From the NCBI GenBank assembly GCA_002118135.1, contig BDIU01000081.1, forward strand, positions 67,581-131,580: 64,000 bases of DNA, read 5' to 3'. Position numbers and translations under genes: made by a program. The notes beneath the pieces are model-generated. The model saw only the letters and a program-made list of their open reading frames with translations, was not told where the DNA came from and did not search any database. Below are positions 11,801 through 24,200 of this stretch, piece by piece; the stretch's first letter is position 1; each line of letters begins with the position of its first letter. Source of the DNA: Trebouxia sp. TZW2008 (lineage: Eukaryota > Chlorophyta > Trebouxiophyceae > Trebouxiales > Trebouxiaceae).

Positions 11801-14800
11801 TCCTTATTCCAACATGAGGTGAACTCAGTAGCAACTTTGTTGAACACTAGCCAGCACAGCCTTCTTGGTAGATACCTTAGGAAATGTTATTTTCATAATA
11901 GGTACACTATGCGCAATCCAGCCATTGACATTAAACATTGTTTCAGGGCATGGGCACAGCAAGCTTGGCTGTCACATGCATTAGATTGGTATTGACTGAC
12001 ATTGTCTATACGACCGCGTGCTGGGTCCCCATGACAGTAAATGTACAGCTATTAGTCACTGCCCTGTTACAAGATGCCACAAATCAAGCATACATCTGAC
12101 ATGCAAAGCCACGTTTGTCCATGTCATGTTTGCTGTGCAGGTGGACTTCATGCTGGTGTATGCAGAGCACCTGCGCAAGATTATCAAGCAAGGAGCGGAC
12201 CGGAAGGACATTTTTATCAAATTCTTGACAATCGGATGTTGCACCAATTCACCAATGGGAAAGTAAGCTCTGAGGCTTTTACAATCTGATGTGTAGGTGG
12301 ACTTCATGCCGGTGTATGCAGAGCACTTGAGAAACATCATCAAGCAAGGGGTAGACAGGAAGGACAATTTCGACAAACCCTTGGAGGGCTTCAAGGTTGC
12401 TGTGGACCCTGGCAATGGTGCAGGCGGCTATTTCGCTACAGATGTGCTGCAACCCTTAGGGTGTGATGTCTCTGGTAAGTGACTTGAAGTTTGACACAAA
12501 TGACTAAGGTTGAGTGATCAACATTGAGTCATCAAAGGTCAGTCACCTGACCTGTTTTGCCACACATGTGTTGCAATGTTCAGGGCATGACGTACCTGCT
12601 CAGTGACTGAACCTGTGACGCTCAAAATAGATGTGCTGCAACCCATGACCTGCGATATCAAGAAGCAACAGCTGCTTGTTGTCTGTAGGGAGTCAATTTC
12701 TAGATCCTGACGGCTGGTTTCCAAACCATGTGCCAAATCCTGAAGACAAAACAGCAATGGCAGCAGGCGTCGATGCAGTGCAGCAATCTAAGTCAGACTT
12801 GGGTGTGGTTTTGGACACTGATGTGGACAGAAGCGCTGTGGTTGCTAGGGACGGTCAACCCATCAACAGCAATAGATACATTGCACTGATGTCGCTCATC
12901 ACACTCAGGTGAGACAGAGCATTGGAAAAGCAGCAAGCCCTGCCGCTGCCCACCTTGCACACATTGCTTCATATCGCTTGTAGCACTCAGGTGGGACAAT
13001 GCAACAACAGCAGCGGATAAGTTGCACTGATGCACTGTTGTGGAAAGAAGCGTTGTGATTGCTAGGCTTGGTCAACCCATCAACAGCAATAGATACATTG
13101 CTTTGATGTCACTGGTTACACTCAGGTTGGACAGTGCCGTGACGGCAACAGCGAAGACGCTGCTTTCATGATGCTCTATGATACTTGTGTTGCACAAATC
13201 ATGTACACAGCCACAAATGTACTGCTTTGATGACTCATCAAACTTAGGTTGGCAGCTGTGTTTGCATTGCTGTGATGTTGCTCTTGACACTGAACAGACA
13301 CTGCAGTGATAGCAACGGATACATTGTGTTGTCAGCACTCCTCACAATCAAGATTGACAAAGCAATGACACAGTGCAGTGACAGTAACGGATGCATTGTG
13401 TTGTCAGCACTTCTCACACCCAGGACTGACAGTGTCATGTCACAGTGCAGTGATAGCAATGTATACATTGTGTTGTCAGCACTTCTCACACTCAGGATTG
13501 ACAATGCATCGTCTGCAACAAATAGAGGGTACCAATGTCACCAATGACACTGAGGATAGACAACACCGCATGAAGAGCAACAGATGCTTTGCCCTGGATG
13601 TCAACCATCACTCTCGGGTTGAGCATTGCAACAACAGCCATACACATATCGCACTGATGCCCATCACCACACTCAAGTCGCACAGTACAATGACAGCAAC
13701 AAACAAGTTGCATTGTCCATGCTCAAAGATTCTCAGAAGCCTGCACTATGACGCCGAAAAACCAGGCGCACACTCTATCTGTTTCTTGTCTGCAGGAAAC
13801 CGGGTACAACCATTGTGACAGACTCGGTGAGCAGCAACAAATCTACAACACAATTTTGCTGCCTCTATAAGGGAAAATACCTTGCAAGATGACGCTCAGA
13901 AGCTAAATTCTTGCTTCTGATGCAGGAAGTATCCAGGCACAACCATTGTGACAGACTCTGTGACTAGCAACGGCCTGTCCGACTTCATAAAAGCGCAAGG
14001 TGGCCACCACTACAGGTTTGCAATTTCCATTACGCTTTGTACGCTTTGCTGTACTGTTGTCTTAGCCCTGACAATTGTGACACGCTCTTTGACTTCATCA
14101 AAGCGCAAGGTGGCCACCACTACAGGTTTGCAGTTTTCATCCCGCTTTGTATGCTTTGCTGACTGTGTTTTTAGTCCTGACAATTGTGACACGCCCAGTG
14201 ACCAGCAATGGCCCCTTCAGCTACATCAAAGCGCAAGGTGGCCACCACTACAGGTCTGCAGTTTCCATCCCGCTTTGTACGCTTTGCTGTACTGTTGTTT
14301 CAGTCCTGACAATTGTGACACGCTCAGTGACCAGCAATGGCCTCCTCAACTTCATCAAAGCGCAAGGTGGCCACCACTACAGGTCTGCCTTTTCCTGCCC
14401 TGCTGTGCATGCTTTGCTGACTTTCCTTCCAGAAATCCTTTCGATATCTCTCTCTACTTCTTCATGATCTTGAGTGTCCACTACAGCGGTCACTTTTTGG
14501 ATGCCTTGGAACAGCATGGAGATTGACACAGTCTGTAAAGTCTGGCATGGTGGACGCAATGCATTTGTAGCATTTGGCCATGACTTGACATTGGCAATTT
14601 TGACTTGGGTGGCCACAGCTGTGGTGCAAGATTGTCATTGGTCTGCATTTCAATGTGCCTGTCATCTGAACTTTTGATATCATGCATGTGGTGTGATGGG
14701 TGGAAGCAAGGGTACAAAATCTTGACAGACGAGGTTCCTCAGCAGTGTCTTTTGTCGCTGCAGGTGGAAGCGAGGGTACAAGAATGTCATAGGCAAGGGC

Positions 14801-16691
14801 ATTGAGCTCAACAGGGACGGCACAGACACGCCACTCATGATGGAAACCAGGTCAGCATGCTGTGCTGTGCCTGCTGTGCTATGCTGCGCTGTGTCATATG
14901 TGGACTTTGAATGTGCTTACAAGCGGAGATTGACGGGCTGGGACAGACACTCCACTCATGATGGAAATTAGGTCAGCATGCTGTGCCTGCTGTGCTGAGC
15001 TGTGCTGTGCTGTGCTGTGCTGTGCTGTGCTGTGATGTTCCTAATTGGCTTGGATTGCTCACCAGACACCTGCTCATCCATGCAACCCATGCATCTGGTT
15101 AGCCATGCACAAGCAAGTACTTGCATCAAATCAATTTGTTGGTGCAGTGGGCATGGTGCAATGAAGGAAAACCACTTTCTGGATGACGGTGCCTATTCCG
15201 CAGTGCAAATCATTATTGAAACAGTGCGGCGGCGATTAGCAGGGGAGGGTGACATCTCTATTGAGCTGCTCAAGCAACTGAAAGAACCCAAAGATGCGGC
15301 TGAGTACCGCCTCAAAATCCTAGCAGAAGACTTCAAACCTGTGGGGCAAAAGGTGTTGGACAGCTTTCACAAATGGATTGAAGGTGGTGCGGCAGGAGCT
15401 TCCAACTGGACACTAGCAGAAGTCAACCATGAGGGTTGGAGAGTAAGCTACTCTCTAAGCAAAGCCTATGCCTGCTCTGCTTGTTTATGCACTTGGCCAT
15501 CTGTTGTGCAGAGTTGTACTACCACTCACTCTTCTGCTCGCTCACTCGCTCACTCACTCGCTCGCTCACCCGCTCACCCACCCACTCACCCACCCACCCA
15601 CTCACTCACTCACTCACTCACTCACTCACTCACTCACTCACTCACTCACTCACTCAATGGAGAACCTGCACAAGCACAAACATAATTGTTCAGGCGCAGT
15701 CAACATATGAGATATACAGAAGCCTATATGGGCGAGGCCAAACTCATGCATATTTGTGATGCAAGTCTGATGCGCATTGCAGGTCACCGCATCAATCGTA
15801 TGCACAGCTGTGACTCACACATGTGTTGCAAAGTACAGCATGAGTGATATGCATAGCCATGGCTTAGACGTGGTGTGTATTGCAGATTGCGGCGCTGACA
15901 ACACGCATAGGCTTGACTCAGATGTTGCGTATGTCACCAGTCATGGCAGCAACAGCACGCATAGCCTCAGCTCAATCACCATGCATACTGCGCTTTATCG
16001 CAGTGACAGCATGCAGACCCTTGACTCAGCGCTCATTTGTGTTACAGGTTTCAGTGGATGAGGGTGAGGGCAAGATGGGGTGGCTGCTGCTCAGGGCTAG
16101 CTTGCATGACCCTCTGCTGGTTCTCAATGTTGAGTCTGAGCTTGATGGAGGTAATTTCTACCCTCCTGTTGTGCACTGCCAAAGATCGCCTGATGGTCTC
16201 TGCCAGTGCACATTCGAGTCTTAACTCAAGTAATTGCCTACTAATGCTTGGTGACAACTCTGAGCATGCATGACCCATTGCTGGTGCTCGACGTCTGAGC
16301 TTGACGGAGTTGCATTTTTGCCTTATGCATAGCTTCATGTAGCATGATTGCCTGCTCATCTTCAAGGTCAAATTCTGAAAGTTTGAGCTTGACAGGGGTG
16401 AAGTTCTGCCCTTCTTTGCATAGCCTCAATATGTGTCTCAACTACATGCTAGTGCTTGATGTTTTACCAGTCTGCAGGAGGAGATCAGCCCCTTTGCCTG
16501 AGGGCTAGCCAATCTTGCAAGTTCTCACTTTGATGGCAATGTGTATACCTGAGGATACTGACAAGCATCATAACGTGTTCTGATGCCACCAAAGCATGCT
16601 CGCAGGTGTAACGGGGACTGTTGGACACCTGAAGAAGTTCTTTTCAGAGAACAAAGACTTCCAGCTTGACACAAGCAAGCTTGCAGTCTGA
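8809..16691 (+). CDS. Phosphoglucomutase/phosphomannomutase-family enzyme (alpha-D-phosphohexomutase), N-terminus unresolved
   Basis: Eleven exons give 564 aa in frame: 8809-8961, 9040-9155, 9479-9614, 10662-10894, 12297-12474, 12689-12908, 13926-14015, 14764-14850, 15148-15442, 16048-16150 and 16606-16691 (TGA). Diagnostic sites appear in the family order. VGRDSRLSG is the domain I phosphate contact. ITASHLPFNRNG holds the phosphorylated Ser. VDPGNGAGG follows. LDTDVDRS is the metal-binding loop, usually DGDxDR. SGHGAMKENHFLDDGAY is the sugar-specificity loop. The C-terminus is short (SKLAV). Family reaction: shift of phosphate between C1 and C6 of a hexose phosphate through a bisphosphate intermediate. 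Closest kin by wording are the plant chloroplast PGM/PMM-like proteins, so a plastid location is plausible but inferred; glucose versus mannose or glucosamine specificity is not decided. A 5' exon encoding a targeting peptide is expected upstream of 8784. The introns are full of exon copies. Confidence 0.92.
9479..10145 (+). repeat. Four-unit 177-bp tandem array built on PGM exon 3
   Basis: The 3' part of the exon (LLLASMVAGLASQGVSVAQF and on to the donor) plus about 65 bp of intron is repeated. The landmark ATGTTCATGAGCTGCATCAT starts at 9590, 9767, 9944 and 10122 (spacing 177, 177, 178). Only unit 1 carries the acceptor and the GRDSR codons. Unit 4 keeps the same CCAG|GTCAGT donor context, unit 2 has CGGGTCAGT and unit 3 a changed GGGTTTAGT. 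Confidence 0.92.
10360..10795 (+). repeat. Three versions of the PGM catalytic exon
   Basis: Copies start after CAG at about 10369, 10521 and 10662. The third has the canonical TASHLPFNRNG and is taken as the exon. The first reads KAFQLPINRNV and lacks the catalytic Ser. The second reads SASRLPTNRNG, keeping Ser but with His changed to Arg. All three keep a CAG acceptor and a compatible phase. Copy 2 is followed by AGAG|GCATGT, a possible GC donor. Confidence 0.85.
10811..11700 (+). repeat. Cassette-like copies of the MSPNARHSDDA segment of PGM
   Basis: The last 83 nt of the exon at 10662-10894 recur at about 10959-11042, 11137-11219, 11280-11358, 11428-11510 and, more weakly, 11537-11690. 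Most begin after CAG and end at an AAG|GT-like border, so they look like small exons. The copy at 11137-11219 is intact; the one at 10959 has a 2-nt deletion giving a stop; the one at 11280 lost its acceptor; the later ones are badly decayed. Confidence 0.85.
12142..12262 (+). repeat. Copy of PGM exon 5 start
   Basis: GCAG|GTGGACTTCATGCTGGTGTATG reads VDFMLVYAEHLRKIIKQGAD in frame, closely matching the true exon start at 12297. It then diverges and ends at an AAA|GTAAGC donor-like site. The true exon uses a TAG acceptor and continues through VDPGNGAGG. Confidence 0.85.
12870..13700 (+). repeat. Array of about ten copies of the PGM exon 6 end
   Basis: The motif AGCAATAGATACATTGCACTGATG...ACACTCAG|GT, the exon end at 12908 plus donor, recurs roughly every 60-120 bp (for example near 13085, 13210, 13310, 13375, 13455, 13570, 13640). 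Many copies retain CTCAG or CCAGG donors. Confidence 0.78.
13793..14390 (+). repeat. Copies of PGM exon 7 on both sides
   Basis: The exon 13926-14015 (TTIVTDSVTSNGLSDFIKAQ) has a 5' half copy at about 13793-13830 with its own CAG acceptor and a GTGAGC donor-like site. Three downstream copies of its 3' part (about 14045-14135, 14165-14258, 14295-14387) all keep CACCACTACAG|GT. Confidence 0.88.
15001..15034 (+). repeat. (TGTGC)n microsatellite
   Basis: About seven near-perfect pentanucleotide units in a PGM intron, next to a decayed copy of the exon end CTCATGATGGAAA-(C/T)-(C/T)AG|GTCAGC at about 14938-14975. Confidence 0.9.
15533..15656 (+). repeat. (ACTC)n tetranucleotide microsatellite
   Basis: About 120 bp of ACTC units in a PGM intron. 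The right half is nearly perfect and the left half is interrupted by GCTC and ACCC variants. Open frames across it (Thr-His-Ser-Leu repeats) are not coding. Confidence 0.95.
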
Positions 16692-17940
16692 TGTCAAGCC
16701 ACGCTTTTGGAAGTAGAGAAGAAGAAACGGTCACGCAGTTAGGCATCATCATCAGAGAGCCTCAGGTTTAGTCTATAGCTTAGCCTGAGGCTGGCAGGGT
16801 TAGCCTGCAGGGTTAACCTCAGTTCCAGAGGCAGCCCAGGAATTGCAACGCATGAGACCAGTTCACCAACTTGCCCAGTTTGTACCCAGGTCATGTACAA
16901 GATTACCATCAGCACGTTTGCATTGATGGGTTTCCGGCTGATTAAACCTAGACGGATGTGACATCAACGAGTGCTGATTGCGAAGTTTGTTGGTGATCAG
17001 CAGCCACGTTACTGGGCTCTTGCTTGTTCATACTGTTCGTGCAAGTTGGGTCTTTCAGTGACAGTAGTTGTAGTCTTCTGTCAGCCACAGCGCTAAATTG
17101 CATTGCCTATGAGTCATGCTCGTTGTAGCTGGTCTTTGGCAGTGTGCACGTGCAGGTCTCAGGGTTTACATCAATCATCAAGGGCTGCTTGTCTACAGGT
17201 TGAAATCATTGTCACTTTCTATGCGCATGGCTGCATGAAAGCAAAGGAACGTGATGGGTACTTTGCCATTAAGCTTGTCACCTGCGATTGCCTTAAAACA
17301 AAAGGATAAGGTCACTCGAACGAGACATCACACATCTGACTACACCACACGTTGACGGCTGGTGCTGTCATTGTGGTCATACACTATGTTGGGGTTGCCT
17401 CCAAACAAACTTGGGATTCACCAAAGCATGTACTGCGGAGACACTATCATCTATATCTTCGGAACAGCAGGTCGACACAAAGGGCAATTCTAAGTGTCCT
17501 GAGTTGTCACATATCATTCAACCAAAGCAAAATAAGTGATCAGTCCAAATTTACCAGTCAACCTGCTGAAGTTTTTCAGATGGCATGTACAACATCAGCA
17601 ACTTCTTGTTGCCCTACAAGCTGACGTGCCAAGTACTTGCTCAAAATGGTGCACACTGCCATCAAGATCACCACAGCAGATTGACAGTGTGAAAGTCTGC
17701 CAGACACAAGTTCACAAACTTCAGTCTGATCTGCCAAAAGCCTTTGAAGCACAGCTGAAGCAGTGAGCATTGCGTTGTTTCCTTCTCTTATCACACTGCT
17801 TCTGTTTGATCTCCCAAAAGCCGGCTGGATTTAGCTGGAACATTGCCTCAGTCTGAAGTCCCAGGCTGCCTTTGTAGACAGAGGCTCCCGTCATGACGCC
17901 TGACGGCACTGACTTCTCTCTTTTGTCTTTCCAAGATTCT
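16692..17940. other. Convergent 3' region, PGM / GH2
   Basis: About 1.25 kb between two stop codons. Near 16758-16792 a 9-bp perfect inverted repeat (AGCCTCAGG / CCTGAGGCT, 17-nt loop) could form a hairpin in the PGM 3' UTR. Near 17590-17830 there are degraded copies of the last GH2 exon end (for example GTCTGATCTGCCAAAAGCCTTTG at about 17727), lying beyond the GH2 stop codon. No other gene is seen. Confidence 0.55.
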
Positions 17941-20900
17941 TCAGTCTGATCTTCCGAAAGCTTGCCAAACGCCATGAACCATGCCAGCAACTTTGTGTCC
18001 AGCAGCTTTTGTTGCCGCATCAAAAGTGTCCGGCTGCTGAAATTGCGGTGTGTTCATTGCTGAAACTGCATCAGGCTCCACAGCTGGTTGCTGTCCCGAG
18101 GGCATGGTGATCTTGCTCAACGGGATCTGAGCTTTCTTGGCTCGCTCCAAGAGTTCTGTATACGGTGCAACGTAGCCTTTCTCCCCCTTGTTGGGCGCCA
18201 TCATAGCTTGGAGTGCTTTCTTGAGCTGCTTTTGGTCTGTTGTCACGGGACCCTCATTGAGTGAGCGAGACAGAGCCAGCAGGTCCGAGTGCACTTTGTG
18301 AGTCACCTCCAGCCTCAGCTTGATCACCTGGGAGCAGTAACATAGGGTTATGGGTTGTGGGTTGTTGATTTAGGGCTTTGGGGTAAGGATTTCAGCAACA
18401 GACACAGCCATGGAGCCTTTGTTGAGTGAGCGAGACAGAGCTAGGAGGTCTGAATGCACTTTGTGAGTCACCTCAAGCCTTAGCTTGATTACCTGGGAGC
18501 AACAACACAAGTAAGGAGAAGAGGGCTAGGCAACTGAGGCAAAGAAGAAGACTGGTCAGCTGGGAAGACAAAGAAGGTGTTTGGCGGTCATAGGTCAGCA
18601 TCCCATTGATTTCTGCTTCAACATCAGTCAACTCAAAGTACACAGCGGCACACAGGCTGTGGGGATGAAAGTGGGCACATGGGACATGAGCAGCGTCCAG
18701 TAAAAAGAAGAAGGCCAGGCGGCTGAGACAAAGAAGAAGACTATCAACTGGGAGAAAAGCAGAAGATACCTGGTGGTCATAGGTAAGCCTTTAATTCATC
18801 TTTGTCTTCACATCAGTCAGCTTGATGTATTCTGCTGTGCATAGGCTGTGGGCTTCAGTGTGTGCATGAGTGACATGAGCAGAGTCCAGTGAGAAGAAGA
18901 AGGCCAGGCAGCTGAGATGAAGAGGAAGAAGACTGGTGGGCTAGGAAGAAGAAGAAGAAGATACCTGGCGGTCATAGGTCAGCATTCCATTGATCTCTGC
19001 TTCAACATCAGTCAACTCAGTATACACTGCTGCGCACAGGCTGTAGTCTGGTGACGTCATCAGTGCTGAAATCTGAGAAATGAGTCCTGAGTAGCGAGTC
19101 TCAATCTGACTCTGGCTCCCCTGTGACACAAACCATAATCACAGTGTAAAATCCTTGGCACAGACTGAACTTTTGGGCGCTCTTGGGCTGAACAGCAAAA
19201 CGCAGCCTGACAGCTGAGGCAATTTAGCATGGGTTCATCATGTGTTAGTGGTGTCGCTTTGCTTCGTACAAAAGAGTGTGCATGTTCAGATCCATTGGTA
19301 TTGCTCATGCAGGCATAAAGCAAATGAATGGGCTATGCTGCCTCAACAGCAGCTTGACCAAAATATCTAGAGACTGCTTATTGCGACGTGTCCTACATCA
19401 GGCTGCTGCATGTTGTCCTGTTAATGCAACAGCACAGCTAACACCACATCTGAGCAATGTGCAGCGGGATTTGTAGTGATGCAGCCATTTGTACAGTGAA
19501 CATACCTGCATTTCATAGCTGAAAGAGTCTTCTGGAATCCATTGGTGGTTGTCAATCTTCAGTCCCAGACCCCCAAACTCCCCCAGGACTGAGGCACGGG
19601 TAGGGGTCGGGTTGAATGCACCCGGCCCAACATACTTGTGCATGTCTATCAAATCGCCGACAGGTGCATCAATCCAACCACTCGCGCAGTTGTACAAGCG
19701 TGTAGGATCTAGCGACTGTGCATACTTTGTCACTCTCTCTGTCTGCAGCACATATGGGTCATATGGGTCACATATGCATTATAGTTCTAAACTTTGTAGG
19801 GTTGAAAGCACCTGGCCCGTGTGTGTCTAGCAAATTGCCCACAGGCGCATCAATTCAGCCACCTGCACAGTTGTGGGATGTAGTGACTGGGTATACTTTG
19901 TTACCCGCTCAGTCTGCAACACATAGATCAAAGGGGTCCAACACTTTGCAGGGTTGGAAGGCACCCGGCCCATACATGTACACGTCTATGAGACTGTACA
20001 CAGGCATGACAATACTATCACTTACACATTTGCACAGGCGGGTAGAGTTTAGTGACTGTACATACTCTGTCACTCTCTCAGTCTGCAAGGCATATGGGTC
20101 ACAATCAGGGTCTTGAACTCTGTAGGGTTGCAAGCACCTGGCCCAACATATTCGTGCATGTCTGTCAAATCGCACGTAGGCACATCAATCCCGCCACTTG
20201 CACAATTGTATAGGCGTGTAGGATCTCATGATTGTGCATGCTGTACCACTCGCTCAGTCTGTAGCACATACGGGTCATGGTTGAGGGTCCAAGACCTTCT
20301 AGCTTTGCCAGCTCCTGTGTGTGGTTTCATGGCATTGTTGTGTTTGACATGCATGAATTGTGAAAGCCAGTGTGGAGTGATAATAGAAGAGCGTCTTGAC
20401 GTTGGGCCCCCATAGCAAAGGGGCCTTGATGCATAATCTAGGACTGCTTTTTCTACTGAGCACAGCCATGCAGTGAGCGAAGGGCCAGAAATGAGTTCTG
20501 CTCATACGCAGGGCCAAGACAGGCAGGAAAGCGACCAAAGAGCAAGACAAGAGCAAGATCAAGGGTCAAGGAAGGCATAACAACAGGAAGAAGAAGAATG
20601 GAAAATGCTGTGAGGGGCTGTACCTCGTATTGCCCCCAGCCCTCATTGAACACCACATACATGACGATGCTGGGGAAGCTCAGATGGTTCTGAATCATGT
20701 GGCGGAACTCTGTTTCAAACTGCTGCTTTTCTACAAGCATCACACCAAACGTCAGTGCAGGGGCAAGCTGTTGATTTGACGCTCTGTGCAGCTCAGGACG
20801 ACGTACAGGCCCACAATAACAATTTGGCACTGACTAGCTCTTAAGAATCTGCACATCTTCATTTCTGAGCTGCAAGCAACAAAAGTAAATTTGATCCTGC

Positions 20901-21207
20901 ACACACTGCAGAGGTATCAGCAAGAGCACAAGTTGTTTGGACTTATTTGCATCCAAAGTCAGACAAGACATGCTCCCTTTTTGGTTGATCCATTTGACAA
21001 TGTACTTTGCTGCAAAACCAGATGAGGAGTACACAGTCTAGACAGCCAACTAGTCTGATTACTACATGCGTTGCATGCTTGCGAGTGTTACATAGATGTG
21101 TTGGTGCTTGATGTTGAGAACTGCCCTGCATATGAGGCAAGAAGACTGCAGCTGCAAGCGACAATGCATCTGAGAGCGCTGCAATTGCATTGGTGACACC
21201 ATGACCT

Positions 21208-21247
<40 letters not shown>

Positions 21248-24200
21248 TACAGCAAAGGGTTGTACCTTGTGAGGAGGGATTGGGCAGTACAGCATCCTCC
21301 CAGAACATGGCTGGCATGTCCTGCCATACCAGGATGCCTAAATGGTCTGCCCAGTAGTACCACCTTCAAGAGAACTTAGGCTCAGCATCAGAAACAAGCA
21401 GCAGAGTGACTGCATGAGCAGCTTGAATGCACGGTTCCATCTAGATCATCTGCTCAAGCAGCAGTTGCTAGGTCATTTTGCTGGAATGGACACTGAGCAT
21501 GTCTTGCCACACTGGAGTTCCCAAATAGTCTGCCCAACAATACCAAATGCAACAGAATTTGATGTGCTTGGGGTCAAGCCAAACATGAGCAGCAAGTAGC
21601 TGGCCTGCATGGCATTCATGCAAAAACCCGGTGGATTAGGAACCTACAGTGAGTTGTGTTCATGCAGCAGGTGCAGCATGACACCTGCTAAAGGTATATT
21701 GCACGCAACAGCTTGATTGTCACTAAGGCTGCAACAGCATCAAACTAGTTGTTTTTCTTGGCAATTCAGGTGATTTGCAAGAGTGGGCTTGGATTAACCT
21801 GTCAGGCTCGACTTTGATGTGTTTCCGAAGCATGTTGAATCCCATTTGCTTGCTGACTTCAATGTCATACTTCAGCGCTGCATCTGTAGGCGCAGTGTAG
21901 ATTCCATCCGGCCAGAACCCCTGCACATCACATCAGACCTGATGCATGCAAACATAGCCACTACTTTCATTCCACCTTGTAATAAATGTTGACATTTGCA
22001 TAAGCCTGACGTCTTTATCACATTGCAGGCATTGTCATATCAGTGGAATCTATGAATCAAAGTCCCTACATCCACTATGTCTTCCGCAACAGCAGCAGCC
22101 ACAGATGCTATAAGACCTTGGCACAAAATGCTACGATGCTGACCATACGCCTGGACTTCTGCATTGGTCTGCAGACGTTGTCATGCCCAAGTTACAGAAT
22201 TTCTATGATCACTGTTCTGCCAGACATTTTGTGAAGCATGCTGTTTACCCTCCATTTGTTGTGAGAACTGAGGTATGGCCTAAGCAACACTTCAAGAGAA
22301 AGTGCCCAAACTCGACGTCTGCCCCTCACTTTCACTTAAAATGCCCGTTTTGCCCACATCACCGGCAAACTTTTGCATTTGATCTGGCTGTCATCTCCTC
22401 ATTTGCATTGAAAGCTTGTTGCAAATCTGCCAGGCTGGGCAAAAAGTATCAACAGTCGCATTTGCTTTGAAAAGCTTGATACTTTTCACTAAGCTTGGTG
22501 GTTCACACCACGCTTCTGTATGCAAATGCCGCTCTTCCTATCAACCATGACTCATGCTCAACAATTCTACTTAAGGACCGCTGACCACTCTTAACAGAGT
22601 GCTGAGGTTGCGCAATGCGTCGTGGATCAGGCATGATCAGTAATGAGTGATGTTAATGCAGCATTGAGTGAGGAGTAATGAGTCAGCCATAGCTCATGCT
22701 CAACAATGCCATCTAGCGCTGCCCATACAACATGTCCTCTCACACCCATATGTGAAGGCTTGTAAGCTGCTGCCAAAAGAGTGCTGAGTGACCAGCAAAT
22801 TGACATGCGTGAGGCACGATGAGTCACGATGAGGCGTGATGAGCATGTCTTGAGGAGTCAGAAGAACCGACAGCTGGTTGATGACTGATGAGAGGTGAGC
22901 GAGGGCCAATGACTGGTGACAAATGAGTGATGAGTAATGTTTGTAAGTGGTAATCGACGGGTTGTGATGAGGTGGGAATGAGTGACGGGTGACAAGTGAG
23001 TGCTGAGTCCTGTTCAACAAGTGATAGAAGAAGGTGTCTGAGTGCTGATAAATCAGCACCGAGAGCTGAGCGTTGAGTGCTGAGTGCAGAGTGCTGAATG
23101 CTGAGTGCAGCGTGCTGAGTGCCAAATGTCCACTGGCAAAAGCGAAGTGCTGAGTAAACAGCCAACAGCGAAGAGTGGTTGAGTGGGAGAAAAGTGAGTG
23201 ATGCATCTCCGCTTGCAAACTCGCTGAGTGTCAAGTAATGCGCGACGAATTAAAAGAGACTGACCTGGTCCAGCATGCCAATGTGAAACACAAACTTGTC
23301 GTTGAGCAGGACTCGCATGCTCTTCTCGCCGCCCACATGGCCCAGGGACACCTTGCGCATGCCAAAATAGGCACGCACGTAGTCAACCTGCCCCTCCACC
23401 TTCGCCTCAAACACAGAATCTGCAAGCACACGTTGCTGCTGTATATCTTGAGCTTCCAACAAAGATAACTTGCGCATGCCAAAATAGGCACGCACGTAGT
23501 CAACAGATTCTGATAAAATACATTAGTGCTGTCTGCATTAGGGGTGCCTTGCAAATGTGAAAGAAGGGACGCACGTAGTCAACCTGGCCTTCCACCTTTG
23601 CCTCAAACCCAGAGTCTGCAAGCACACGGACGACTGCTGTGTATCCTTTGACAAGAGTACTCATTTCACTGTCCTTGAGATTGCCTCAAACACAGAATCT
23701 GCAAGCACAGATGACTGCTTGACTGCTGTGGCCATTGCATTACCGTTGAGAACATCTGGCGCACACCAAAATAGGCACCAACGCTGTCGATCTGCCCCTC
23801 CACCTTTGTTTCAACTAGAGAATCTGCAAGCACAAACGAGTGCTTGACTGCTGTGGACATTGCACCACCTTTGAGGACACCTGGCGCATGCCCATACAGG
23901 CATGCATGCAGCCAACCTGGCCCCCCACCTTTACCTTTAAAGACAGAGTCTGTGAATATGCTTGACTGCTGTACAATTTATGAATCTTTGGCAATGACAG
24001 TGTCTGCCAACATGCCCTGAAGGCAGAATCTGCAAACACAAACTAATCCTGTATGGCTTGTGTTAGGCACACAAGTAGTCAATCTGGCCCTCCACCTTTG
24101 CCTCAAACACAGAGTCTGAAAGCACAGATGACTGCTGTTTGATTCATGCTCTTCTATGCCAAAACCTAAGCCACTTGCAAGGGAAACAGCCTTCGGCTTG

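Noticed and set aside
15436..15759. Open frames of Ser-Leu-Thr-His repeats
   Set aside because: They come from the (ACTC)n microsatellite in a PGM intron.
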